The notes: generated from the letters alone by a model not told the origin. A stretch of 9,497 bases of DNA from Chloroflexota bacterium (GCA_020850915.1 JADZDV010000235.1:1-9497); one strand, 5' to 3'; shown: positions 1 to 7,308, numbered from the stretch's first letter. Numbers and translations: made by a program.

Positions 1-1
1 C

Positions 2-52
2 ATCTCGCTAGTGCTGAGCCTGCTCTCGATCGTCCTGCGCCGCTTCTTCTGA
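2..52 (+). CDS. C-terminal end of a membrane protein (partial)
   Basis: An open frame enters from the left edge and stops at TGA 50-52, encoding ISLVLSLLSIVLRRFF. This is a hydrophobic helix followed by two arginines and two phenylalanines, the pattern of a last transmembrane segment ending on the cytoplasmic side, as in many transporter permeases. The piece is too short to name a family. Its stop codon overlaps the GAGGGG ribosome site of the next gene, so the two are probably co-transcribed and perhaps translationally coupled. The frame could also be chance, but the hydrophobicity and the tight fit to the next gene argue against that. Confidence 0.55.
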   Translation: MSLVLSLLSIVLRRFF

Positions 53-56
53 GGGG
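51..56 (+). promoter_or_regulatory. Ribosome binding site deciding the GerMN gene start
   Basis: GAGGGG sits at 51-56. Spacing from its GAGG core is about 2 nt to the TTG at 57, 8 nt to the GTG at 63 and 11 nt to the GTG at 66. The GTG at 63 therefore fits best. Confidence 0.5.
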
Positions 57-62
57 TTGACT

Positions 63-839
63 GTGGTGTGGTTCTCTATCCGTGCGCGCCTTCGGCTGCG
101 GGGTCTGGTCATGGCCTCCGTGGTCGTCGCGCTGTCTGTGCCGGCCGGCGTGGCTGCGCTGTCCGGCTGCGAGCTCCGACTCGGCTTCCGGGCGCTCCAC
201 GACCGGGTTCCGGACGTCATCGGAGAGTGCCTGGAGGACGAATGGCACGACGCCGACAACGGGGACGCTCTTCAGCGGACGACCGGTGGTCTGCTGCTCT
301 GGAGAAAGGCTGACAACCGGACGGCCTTCACCGACGGCGCGACTACCTGGATCAACGGCCCGCTGGGGCTCCAATCTCGGCCGAACGACCAGCGGTTCGC
401 CTGGGAGATGGACGGGGTCCGGACGATCCAGGTGTATTTCTCACGCCATCCCGATTCTGACGCGGACTTCAGCCGGGTGGTGCCGGTTGATCGGACGACA
501 ACTGAACGGGACGTCGCCCGCGCCGCGTTCCAGGCGCTCATCGCGGGCCCGACCTCCCCCGAGCGAGCCGCCGGCTACTTTTCCGAGTGGAGCGCCATGC
601 TCCGCGGACCGTCCACGTGCGGCGGGAGCGACTTTTCGCTCACGGTCGAGAACGGTCTGGCCACCGTCAGACTGTGCCGCCCGACCACGAGCGCGGGCAT
701 CGGCCAGGACGCGCGGGCCAGCGCGGAGCTGGAGGCCAGCCTCACGCAGTTCCCGTCGATCAAGCGCGTCCGGGTGCTGACAACCGACAGCCACTGCCTG
801 TTCGACATGAGTGGGCTGGATCGCTGCCTGGCGCCGTGA
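63..839 (+). CDS. GerMN-domain lipoprotein
   Basis: This encodes a 258-residue exported protein (260 if TTG 57 is the start). The N-terminus has arginines (R7-R13), then a hydrophobic stretch and the lipobox LSGC with the lipidated cysteine near residue 36, so it should be anchored on the outer face of the membrane. Residues about 70-115 hold a segment with WRKADN, TDG, TWING and FAWE, which I recognise from extracytoplasmic proteins of Chloroflexota. Residues about 120-253 match the GerMN domain: a beta start (IQVYF), the helix region with LIAGPT, then FSLTVENGLATVRL, a polar helix and VRVLTTD. GerMN occurs in Bacillus spore germination protein GerM and in many non-sporulating bacteria, where it is thought to bind cell-wall or peptide ligands; its exact role here is unknown. 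The gene follows a membrane-protein gene closely and converges on the VIT gene with 36 bp between stops. Confidence 0.85.
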   Translation: MVWFSIRARLRLRGLVMASVVVALSVPAGVAALSGCELRLGFRALHDRVPDVIGECLEDEWHDADNGDALQRTTGGLLLWRKADNRTAFTDGATTWINGPLGLQSRPNDQRFAWEMDGVRTIQVYFSRHPDSDADFSRVVPVDRTTTERDVARAAFQALIAGPTSPERAAGYFSEWSAMLRGPSTCGGSDFSLTVENGLATVRLCRPTTSAGIGQDARASAELEASLTQFPSIKRVRVLTTDSHCLFDMSGLDRCLAP

Positions 840-875
840 TCTGCCGTGCTTCGTGCCGACTCTCGACCCGATCGC

Positions 876-2033
876 TCATACGCCCAGACCCGCGCCCACC
901 AATTTGCCCAGACCGAACGTCACAGCCGCCGCCGCGAGACCGAAGCCCACCTGGCGCATCCCGGAGACGAACGGATGCCGGCCTGTGAACAGCGTGATAC
1001 CCGCGCCGATCGCGAAGAGCCCGATGGCGCTGAGCAGGGCGCTGAGGCCGACCGCGAGGACGTCGCCGACGAACAGGTACGGCAGGACCGGGGTGATGGC
1101 GCCGGTCGCGAACATCAGGAACGATGTCGCCGCCGCGGTCCAGGCCGATCCGCCGAGCCCTTTGGGGTCGATCCCCAGCTCCTCGCGGGCGAGCGTATCG
1201 AGCGCCTGTTGAGGGTCGGCGATGAGGCTCTTGGCGAGCGAGCGGGCCTGGTCTTCCGGAATCCCTTTGGCCTGGTAGATGAGGGCCAGCTCCTCTTCCT
1301 CTTCCTCCGGCACTGTCTCGAGCTCAGAGCGCTCGATCTCGATCTGGCGCTGGTACAGCTCGCGTGAGCTCTGCACCGAGAGCCACTCGCCGAGCGCCAT
1401 GGAGATGGCACCGGCCAGAAGGCCGGCCAGGCCGGTCAGGAGGATGGTCGTCTGCTGGAGGTCCGCGCCGGCAACGCCCATCACGAGGCTCAGGTTTGAG
1501 ACCAGCCCGTCGTTGGCGCCCAGCACGGCGGCCCGCAGAGCGTTGCCGCCGGTTGCGCGGTGGCGCCCCTCGAGTCGTGCCAGCGCCTCTCCGGTCAGAC
1601 CAGACCGCGAGCTCTGGGAGATGTGGCGGAACACGCGCGCGTGGGAGCGCTCGTCGCTCGGAAGACCTGCCTCAACCGCCTCCGTCTGGCGGTCGTACAT
1701 CGCGGTATCAGCGGCTTCGCCGCTGAGAATGATGGGCAGGGCGACATTCACGCCGAACCGCCGTGCGATGAAGCTGATCACGCGTGCTCGGAAGGTAGGT
1801 CTGAGATCAAGCATGACACCCATCTCGCGCAGCTTCGACCGCCACAGTTCGCCGTGTCGCGCCTCCGCGGCAGCTAGCCGTCGGTACACCTCAGCCAACT
1901 GCTCGTTGGACTCGTTCTCGGCCAGAGAGCTGTAGAGCAGCGTGCCGTCGATCTCGCCCTGAAGGTTGGCCCGGTATCGTCGAATCGTCTCCGCGCTGAC
2001 TCGCTGCACCTGTGGACGCCGCCTCGGATTCAC
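876..2033 (-). CDS. Ferritin-like/VIT1 fusion iron or manganese transporter (MbfA-like)
   Basis: This 385-residue membrane protein joins an N-terminal ferritin-like domain to a VIT1/CCC1 transporter domain. In the ferritin part, metal ligands are visible as E27, E57-x-x-H60, E106 and E128-x-x-H131, the usual two-half di-iron pattern. The VIT domain begins at about 165 with the signature R167..VLGANDGLVS, continues with a membrane segment at about 195-214 ending in ALGEW, then an acidic cytosolic region (EEEEEE at 243-248) of the type that binds metal in plant VIT1, and two or three more helices at 296-382. The architecture matches the membrane-bound ferritin MbfA, which exports iron in Bradyrhizobium and Agrobacterium. 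Likely job: metal detoxification by export; iron versus manganese cannot be told from sequence. The start is GTG 2033 with no clear ribosome site. GTG 2009, preceded by GAGGCGG at about 9 nt, would give 377 residues and is a serious alternative. Confidence 0.93.
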   Translation of the reverse strand: MNPRRRPQVQRVSAETIRRYRANLQGEIDGTLLYSSLAENESNEQLAEVYRRLAAAEARHGELWRSKLREMGVMLDLRPTFRARVISFIARRFGVNVALPIILSGEAADTAMYDRQTEAVEAGLPSDERSHARVFRHISQSSRSGLTGEALARLEGRHRATGGNALRAAVLGANDGLVSNLSLVMGVAGADLQQTTILLTGLAGLLAGAISMALGEWLSVQSSRELYQRQIEIERSELETVPEEEEEELALIYQAKGIPEDQARSLAKSLIADPQQALDTLAREELGIDPKGLGGSAWTAAATSFLMFATGAITPVLPYLFVGDVLAVGLSALLSAIGLFAIGAGITLFTGRHPFVSGMRQVGFGLAAAAVTFGLGKLVGAGLGV

Positions 2034-2048
2034 ACGGACTTCAGTGGA

Positions 2049-2054
2049 ATAGTA
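2049..2054 (-). promoter_or_regulatory. Possible -10 element for the VIT fusion gene
   Basis: On the minus strand this reads GGTACTAT, with TACTAT matching the -10 consensus at 4 of 6 positions. No good -35 is seen 16-18 nt upstream. If it is real, the transcript would begin about 10 nt before GTG 2033, which favours the GTG 2009 start with its ribosome site. This is a weak call. Confidence 0.25.
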
Positions 2055-2119
2055 CCTGGGTGGCCGTCAGTACGCACTGGCCACGGCCGCGCCGCTGTTG
2101 CGCGAAGCGCCCAGATCGA

Positions 2120-2148
2120 TTGCGAGTGAACTGGCCGGTCGGTACAAT
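2120..2148 (+). promoter_or_regulatory. Sigma70-type promoter
   Basis: TTGCGA (2120-2125) and TACAAT (2143-2148) are separated by exactly 17 bp. They match the consensus at 4 of 6 and 5 of 6 positions. Transcription would start at about 2154-2156, at or beside a GTG that opens a long frame through the gltB relic. That placement is also what a leaderless gene looks like. It is the best promoter-like match I noticed in the left half of the window. Confidence 0.55.
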
Positions 2149-2275
2149 GACAGGTGAGCGTCATCGGAGCTGCCTCCACGCGCCCCTCGCGCCACCACGG
2201 CGTGGCCTCTGCGCGGTGCTTGCTGAGCATCGGTGGTGCCGTCTCTTGTCTTGCGCGGGCTGTAATCCACGATGA

Positions 2276-2966
2276 GCTGAGCTGCGACCGAGTGGTCCGA
2301 CGCGACACGCCCGCGAGGCCGCCAGTTGTCACGGGGCGAAGGCGGTCCGAGGGGCACGGTGGCTCCGCGGTCCCGGGGCAGCGCCGGCCAGAGATCCGGC
2401 GCCGGAGCCTCTATCGATGTGAGATCGACATCGCGTCGCCTGACATCGCTGGCTTCGCGACACGCGGGAACGGTATCCTCGGCAACACCGGGCTCGACCG
2501 CGCAATGGCGGGGCGACTCCTGGCGGCTGACATCGCCGGCGAGCAGTCCGCTGTGCGCGGCGGCGGCGCGGGCGTCTTGGCCGATGGCGCGGGTGACCGT
2601 GGCAGGGAGTACATGACCGGTGGCACGGTCGCCCTTCTCGGTGGGACCAGCCGCGATGTCGCCGGCGACTTGTCTAACGGGGTTGCGTACATGCTTGACA
2701 GTCAAGGCAGATTTCTGCCGCGGGTGGTTCCGGAGGTGATGGACCTCGAGCGCCTGATACGCTCGGAGGATCTCGGGATCGCCAACGCCCTGGTGCAGGA
2801 GCGGTCTTGGCGCACCGGCCGCCCGCGCTCGCGGGATCAGGGGGACACCTGGAACGACCGCGGACCCGGGATCGTGAAGGTGGTACCCAGTTCGACCCCG
2901 ATGCCGCCAGTGTCTCTGACGCTCTCCAGCGCGCCGCGGCGTTATCCCGAGGCGGCTCGGCGCTGA
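2276..2966 (+). pseudogene. gltB: Decayed C-terminal fragment of glutamate synthase large subunit
   Basis: The encoded segments match the C-terminal GXGXG beta-helix domain of GltB, but in more than one frame. In frame 1 (about 2338-2395) EGGPRGT is followed by RGSAGQRSGA, against the usual GSAGQSFGA. In frame 3 (about 2433-2890) there follow in order GFATRGNGILGNTGL, AGRLLAADIAGEQSAVR, GAGDRGREYMTGGTVALLG, LSNGVAYMLD, the ALVQE...RTGRPRSR helix and IVKVVPS. The stretch that normally links the two (NDYVGKGLSGG in intact GltB) is missing, and a frame change lies between 2395 and 2433. Conserved residues are altered, for example HGCEYMTGG to RGREYMTGG and AVRNSGA to AVRGGGA. The amidotransferase, FMN and iron-sulfur regions of the roughly 1500-residue enzyme are absent, because the neighbouring VIT gene lies just upstream. 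The left edge is approximate, based on weak nucleotide resemblance near 2276-2330. The right edge is where the frame-3 reading stops, directly against the next gene. Identity is well supported; the exact extent is not. Confidence 0.75.
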
Positions 2967-3944
2967 ATGGACGACGCCGCTCGAAATCTCGACAGCGCAC
3001 GGCAGATCGGCTGGCAGATCCTGGCCGAGGTCCAGGGGCTGTCCGATGAGGAGTGGGAGCGTCCGGCGTGTGGCCAGTGGTCAGTCCGGGAGACGCTAGC
3101 GCACCTTGCGCGTTCGAACAGCACCTACGCTGAGTACTTCGACAACGCGCTACAGGGCAGTCTAGATCCACGGGCCGGCGCCGGGTTCATGTCCCCGGAT
3201 CTGAGTGAGGCAACCCGGAATATCGCCGAGCGCACCAGGGCGTTCGCCGCGACTCTCGACGCGCCGCCCGTCGACCTCTTCAAGCAGACGCACGAGCGAT
3301 TGCTGGAGACGCTCGAACGCTTCGACGAGGCTGACTGGGAGCGGCCGACCTTCCATTCGAGCGGCATCATGCCGGCCCGGGGCCTGCTCGAGTGGCGTCT
3401 GGCCGAGAATGCGCTGCATCGCTGGGACATGCTCGCCGGGTTGGGGCGGCCGGCCGCGATTTCCGAACACGCGTTGTCTGGTTTGCTGAGCTGGCTTGCT
3501 CGGTGGCTCAAAGTCGGCTTCCGCGTCGATGCTTCGGCGGGCCGGCACAGCCTGTTCAGCTTCTCGTTTGAGCCGCCGACGCCGAACACCGGGCTCTCGA
3601 TCCTGGTGGCAGACGGGTCCCTCGGATTCGCTCGGTCCGGCCTGCTAGCGCCGGGCGAGCAGCACGCCCACGGTGTCGCGGAACACGTCCGCGGCCATGA
3701 GGTGGATGGCGACAGGATCGTCGCCGCGTACGACTGGCTTGTCGGCGGTCCGACCGGCAGTACCACCAGGCTGTGTGCCGCGCTGGCGCCCGCGGTCTAC
3801 GAGCTAGTGACAGATGCGGAGACGGCGATCCTGGCACTGGCGGGTCGCTGCTCTTTCGAGGCTGCCGTTGCCGATGGGCGTCTGGTCTGGCAGAGGTCTC
3901 CGGAGGGTGCCGGGGAGCTCAGACGGCTGTTCCATTCGCTGTGA
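2967..3944 (+). CDS. Maleylpyruvate isomerase/DinB-like metalloprotein
   Basis: This 325-residue soluble protein has the four-helix DinB/MDMPI fold signature. The first helix region carries GQWSVRETLAHL with H46, and a later helix carries LAENALHRWDM with E147, H151 and D154. In the mycothiol-dependent maleylpyruvate isomerase family the zinc ligands are one histidine early, then Glu and His four residues apart, which is what is seen here. Residues about 250-325 look like the SCP2-like C-terminal domain common in this family (LAPAVYELVTDAETAILALAGRCSFEAAVADGRLVW, read in parts). Members use a thiol cofactor or have unknown substrates; the reaction cannot be assigned. The start is ATG 2967, which directly follows a TGA (2964-2966) of the upstream relic frame; only a distant GAGG (2949-2952) is available as a ribosome site. 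The homoserine dehydrogenase gene begins 68 bp downstream. Confidence 0.85.
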   Translation: MDDAARNLDSARQIGWQILAEVQGLSDEEWERPACGQWSVRETLAHLARSNSTYAEYFDNALQGSLDPRAGAGFMSPDLSEATRNIAERTRAFAATLDAPPVDLFKQTHERLLETLERFDEADWERPTFHSSGIMPARGLLEWRLAENALHRWDMLAGLGRPAAISEHALSGLLSWLARWLKVGFRVDASAGRHSLFSFSFEPPTPNTGLSILVADGSLGFARSGLLAPGEQHAHGVAEHVRGHEVDGDRIVAAYDWLVGGPTGSTTRLCAALAPAVYELVTDAETAILALAGRCSFEAAVADGRLVWQRSPEGAGELRRLFHSL

Positions 3945-3998
3945 CGGGCGATCTGACAGGTGTGGCGGTCGTCCGGGCGCACGTTGATATCTGATGGC

Positions 3999-4004
3999 TG
4001 GAGG
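3999..4004 (+). promoter_or_regulatory. Ribosome binding site of hom
   Basis: TGGAGG lies 8 nt before GTG 4013 and fixes that GTG as the start. Confidence 0.75.
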
Positions 4005-4012
4005 CGTCGTTC

Positions 4013-5308
4013 GTGGGCGAGCGCGTAGGGATTGGCTTGCTGGGTCTCGGCGTTGTCGGGACTGGCGTCGCGCGGGCGCTAACCGATAAGGCCGAGGTCA
4101 TCGGCCGACGGGTGGGGCGACCGATCGAGCTTCGCTCCGTTCTGGTCCGAGACACGGATCGCCCGAGAGAGCTGCCTGGGCTCCGGCTCACCACGAACGC
4201 GGCCGACGTGATCGACGACCCGACGGTAGACATCGTGGTCGAGGTCCTTGGCGGCGAGGATCCTGCGCACGAGTACATCCTGCGGGCCTTACGCGCAGGC
4301 AAACACGTGGTAACCGCCAACAAGGAAGTCATCGCCAAACACGGTCCGGAGATCGTGGCCGCGGCCGACGCCGCGGGGGTTGACATCGCCTACGAGGCGG
4401 CCGTCGGCGGCGGCATCCCGGTGATCGGCCCGTTCAAGCTCGACCTGCTCGCCAACGACATCACCCGCGTCACGGCGATCATCAACGGCACGACGAACTA
4501 CATCATCACGCGCATGTCCCAGGCCGGGCTGGATTTCGACACGGCATTGCGCGAGGCTCAGCACGCGGGCTATGCCGAGCCCGATCCGCGGAACGACATC
4601 GAGGGGGTCGACGCGGCGTACAAGCTGGCCATCCTGGCCTCGCTGGCGTTCCACGCGCGGGTCCACCCTGACGCGGTGTACCGCGCGGGTATCACGGGCC
4701 TGTCGCCGGCCGACTTCCGCTACGCCCGCGAGTTGGGCTATTCGATCAAGCTGCTGGCTATCGGCAAGTCCGGACCGAACGGGATCGAGCTTCGGGTCCA
4801 TCCGGCCATGCTGCCGGCTGGAGCGATGCTCGCCAGCGTGGACGGCGTCTTCAACGCCGTGCAGGTGTACGGCGACCTGGTGGGAACGATTCTCTTCTAC
4901 GGGCGTGGCGCTGGTGCCGGTCCGACATCCAGCGCGGTCGTCGCGGACATCATCGATCTCGCCGGACGGCTGCCGGCGGAGGGTCGCGTGCGCGGGCCGC
5001 AGATCGAGTACGCCGACCGGGCGCTGCTGAGCATGGACCACGTCCGGACCCGCTACTACGTGCGACTGATCGCGGCCGATCAGCCAGGGGTCATCGCGAA
5101 TGTGGCCAGGGCGTTTGGCGACCACGCCATCAGCCTCTCTTCGGTGATTCAGAAGGAGGAGGTCCAGTCGGAGACGGACGGTCCGCTGGCGGAGATCGTC
5201 TTCATGACGCACGAGGCCGCCGAGGCGCCGCTCCAGGAGGCGCTGCGGGAGATTCGGACCCTTTCAACGGTTGCCCGGATCGGAAGTCTGATCCGCGTCG
5301 AAGGCTAA
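4013..5308 (+). CDS. hom: Homoserine dehydrogenase with ACT domain
   Basis: This 431-residue cytoplasmic enzyme reduces aspartate semialdehyde to homoserine with NAD(P)H, the branch step to threonine, methionine and isoleucine. The Rossmann nucleotide-binding loop GLLGLGVVGTG is at residues 8-18. The cofactor and substrate site shows GGEDP (80-84) and TANKE with K104. The central part has YEAAVGGGIPVI (127-138) and INGTTNY (157-163). The catalytic pair is D200 and K204 in GVDAAYKLAIL, with E189 and D191 upstream. An ACT regulatory domain fills about 348-427 (YYVRLIAADQPGVI start), so feedback by threonine or another amino acid is likely. No aspartokinase, threonine synthase or homoserine kinase gene is next to it in this window. 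Its TAA overlaps the stop of the convergent debranching enzyme gene. All key residues are intact. Confidence 0.97.
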   Translation: MGERVGIGLLGLGVVGTGVARALTDKAEVIGRRVGRPIELRSVLVRDTDRPRELPGLRLTTNAADVIDDPTVDIVVEVLGGEDPAHEYILRALRAGKHVVTANKEVIAKHGPEIVAAADAAGVDIAYEAAVGGGIPVIGPFKLDLLANDITRVTAIINGTTNYIITRMSQAGLDFDTALREAQHAGYAEPDPRNDIEGVDAAYKLAILASLAFHARVHPDAVYRAGITGLSPADFRYARELGYSIKLLAIGKSGPNGIELRVHPAMLPAGAMLASVDGVFNAVQVYGDLVGTILFYGRGAGAGPTSSAVVADIIDLAGRLPAEGRVRGPQIEYADRALLSMDHVRTRYYVRLIAADQPGVIANVARAFGDHAISLSSVIQKEEVQSETDGPLAEIVFMTHEAAEAPLQEALREIRTLSTVARIGSLIRVEG

Positions 5309-7272
5309 CGCGCCAGGCGGGCGGTCGCCCCGCGCGGCGGCACCGGCGTGACCGACATGGCGTAGACTCTGAGCAGCTCGGCGATAGACCAGGCCTGCGC
5401 CACGCAGCCGCGAGGTGTGTGCGGCGGCTCCGCGTCGAAGATCTCCGAGACGCTGCCCAAACAGGCGGCCGACCACATGTGGTTGAGCAGCGGCTCTAAT
5501 CTGGACTTCAGGGTCTCGAGCGTCTCCGGTACCAGGCCGTTCACGTTGACCAGCGCGTCGGCGTAGGGTCCGAGTAGCCACGGCCAGACGGTCCCCTGGT
5601 GATAGGCGCTGTCCCGCTGCCACTCGTCGCCGCTGCACGTCGGACGATAGGCGGGGTCCGTCGGGTCGAGCGTCCGCAAGCCAAACGGCGTGAGGAGCGA
5701 CTCGTCGACGGCCCGCAGCACGGCACGCTCCTGGCTCGGCAGGAACGCCCGGTGGGGCAGCGCGAGGGCGATGAGCTGATTTGGCCGTGGGCTGGGGTCC
5801 ATCGTCCCATCGCGTGTTAGGACGTCGGCCAGGTAGCCGCGCTCCGGCATCCAGAACTTCTGGAGGCCCTTGCGCGCCTGGCTGGCAAGCGCGCGGTAAC
5901 CAGCCGCGTAACGACCCAGTTCGGTCGCGAACTCCGCCATGACGCAGAGAGCGTTGTACCAGAGCGCCTGAATCTCGATCGGCTTCCCGTCACGAGGCGT
6001 CACGACCCAGTCGCCGATCTTGACATCCATCCAGGTGAGCTGCATTCCCGGCTCGCCTGCCCAGAGCAGCCCGTCTTCCGGGTCCATCTGGATGCCGTGG
6101 CGTGTTCCGCGCTGGTGCCAGTCCACGACGTCAGACAGCACGCTGAACTGTTCGCGCAGCAGCTCCAGGTCGCTCGTGGCGCGCCAGTAACGATCCAGCG
6201 CGTGGAACCACCACAGCGTGGCGTCCGCGGTGTTGTAGACGGCGTCGTGGTCCGAATCCGGGATGTAGTTGGGGATGAGCCCTTGCTGGACGTACCGCGA
6301 GAACGTGCGCAGAATGCCGGCCCCGTCTCTCAGTCGGCCGGTCGTCAGCGTCAGCCCCGGGAGTGAGATCATGGCGTCGCGGCCCCACTCCCCGAACCAG
6401 TGGTAGCCCGCGATGATGGTCGGACTGCCCGTCGACGCGCGCTGAACGATGAACTGGTCGGCGGCAGCCACCAGCGCCCGTGCCGCCGGGGTGTCAGGCA
6501 GGGTGGAGAGTGCAAAATGCTGCTGCTCCCGCTCGGCCCAGCCTGCCACGACCCGCTCGATCGGCTCGAGTGCGAGCTCCGGTTCCGTCGACGCCAGCAG
6601 CGTCACCGCGTCGCCCGGCTTGAGCGGGAGCCTCACCGTCCCCGTGCAGTAGACGTCTTCGTCCGCTGGCAGGCCCCGGAGCTCCTCCTCGGGGTAGCGG
6701 TAACCCCAGTACCAATCCGCGACGATGGTGTACTCGCCAGGCTGGCTCCAGGAGAGCCACCAGGGAGTCCCTTGCTCGCGGGCTAAGATCCGCAAGCGAT
6801 TGGATCGCTCGAACTGCTGGCTGAAGTGCCAATCCGGATGGCCCTGCGTCCGGCCGTGGAACGTCCGGTCATTGGCCAGGATCGCCAGCTCCAGACGCCC
6901 CTCGACCGGTCCGTCAAGGCGGTAGCCGATGGCCGTGGCGTTGTGACCGCGCACGGCGGCGACCCAACGCGTCAATCTCGCTCCGCCCACATCCAACTGC
7001 CAATGGGGCACCGGCCGCTCGTTGAACGCACGGATGTGTTCGAAGCCACGCGGGGCGACGGCTCCCGTCCGCCAGACGTTCGTCGAGAGTTCGTAGCTCC
7101 CGTCTGGGATCGTCACTCGCTCCTCGACGTGTGACAGCAGCGTCGTACGACCGTCGGGCGGTCTGAGGGCGGCGATGAGGAGGCCATGGTAACGGCGCGT
7201 ATTGGCGCCACTGACGGTCCCGCTCGCATAGCCGCCGAGGCCGTTCGTGGTGAGCCATTCGCGCATGTCCAT
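5305..7272 (-). CDS. Glycogen debranching enzyme (amylo-alpha-1,6-glucosidase)
   Basis: This 655-residue protein belongs to the bacterial/archaeal GDE family. The N-terminal sugar-binding part shows NGLGGYASGT (10-19) and TRRYHGLL (25-32). The C-terminal (alpha/alpha)6 barrel has the family blocks GYHWFGEWGRDAMISLPG (about 288-305), IPNYIPD followed by YNTADATLWW, then DGLLWAGEPG, TWMDVKIGDWVV (about 410-422), KPIEIQALWYNAL and HQGTVWPWLLGPYADA (about 557-572). It hydrolyses the alpha-1,6 branch points of glycogen or related glucans in the cytoplasm. The family is usually 620-720 residues, so this is full length. I chose ATG 7272 because GGAGG (7277-7281 on the complement) precedes it by 4 nt; ATG 7266 is also possible. 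The frame stays open 30 codons further upstream, but that part is not family-like. No glycogen synthase or phosphorylase gene is adjacent. Confidence 0.96.
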   Translation of the reverse strand: MDMREWLTTNGLGGYASGTVSGANTRRYHGLLIAALRPPDGRTTLLSHVEERVTIPDGSYELSTNVWRTGAVAPRGFEHIRAFNERPVPHWQLDVGGARLTRWVAAVRGHNATAIGYRLDGPVEGRLELAILANDRTFHGRTQGHPDWHFSQQFERSNRLRILAREQGTPWWLSWSQPGEYTIVADWYWGYRYPEEELRGLPADEDVYCTGTVRLPLKPGDAVTLLASTEPELALEPIERVVAGWAEREQQHFALSTLPDTPAARALVAAADQFIVQRASTGSPTIIAGYHWFGEWGRDAMISLPGLTLTTGRLRDGAGILRTFSRYVQQGLIPNYIPDSDHDAVYNTADATLWWFHALDRYWRATSDLELLREQFSVLSDVVDWHQRGTRHGIQMDPEDGLLWAGEPGMQLTWMDVKIGDWVVTPRDGKPIEIQALWYNALCVMAEFATELGRYAAGYRALASQARKGLQKFWMPERGYLADVLTRDGTMDPSPRPNQLIALALPHRAFLPSQERAVLRAVDESLLTPFGLRTLDPTDPAYRPTCSGDEWQRDSAYHQGTVWPWLLGPYADALVNVNGLVPETLETLKSRLEPLLNHMWSAACLGSVSEIFDAEPPHTPRGCVAQAWSIAELLRVYAMSVTPVPPRGATARLAR

Positions 7273-7276
7273 AGGG

Positions 7277-7281
7277 CCTCC
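7277..7281 (-). promoter_or_regulatory. Ribosome binding site of the debranching enzyme gene
   Basis: On the minus strand GGAGG is followed by CCCT and ATG 7272. It supports a start 30 codons inside the longest open frame. Confidence 0.65.
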
Positions 7282-7308
7282 AGGATCGGCGAGTGGACGC
7301 CGCTGGTA

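Noticed and set aside
57..62. TTG 57 as start of the GerMN gene
   Set aside because: It is only about 2 nt from the ribosome site core; GTG 63 is better spaced. The difference is two residues and does not affect the protein.
2354..2372. T-box-like antiterminator sequence (GGTGGCTCCGCG)
   Set aside because: It is explained codon by codon by the GltB relic (GTVAPRSRGSAG), and no T-box stem I or downstream aminoacyl-tRNA or amino acid gene structure is seen.
2695..2705. Consensus -35 hexamer TTGACA inside the palindrome TTGACAGTCAA
   Set aside because: No -10-like sequence lies 15-19 bp downstream, and the site falls within the MLDSQG codons of the gltB relic, which explains it.
3945..4012. 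Promoter for hom in the 68-bp gap (CTGACA at 3953-3958)
   Set aside because: No -10 at a proper distance; the nearest AT-rich hexamer (TGATAT, 3985-3990) is 26 bp away. Co-transcription from upstream is as likely.
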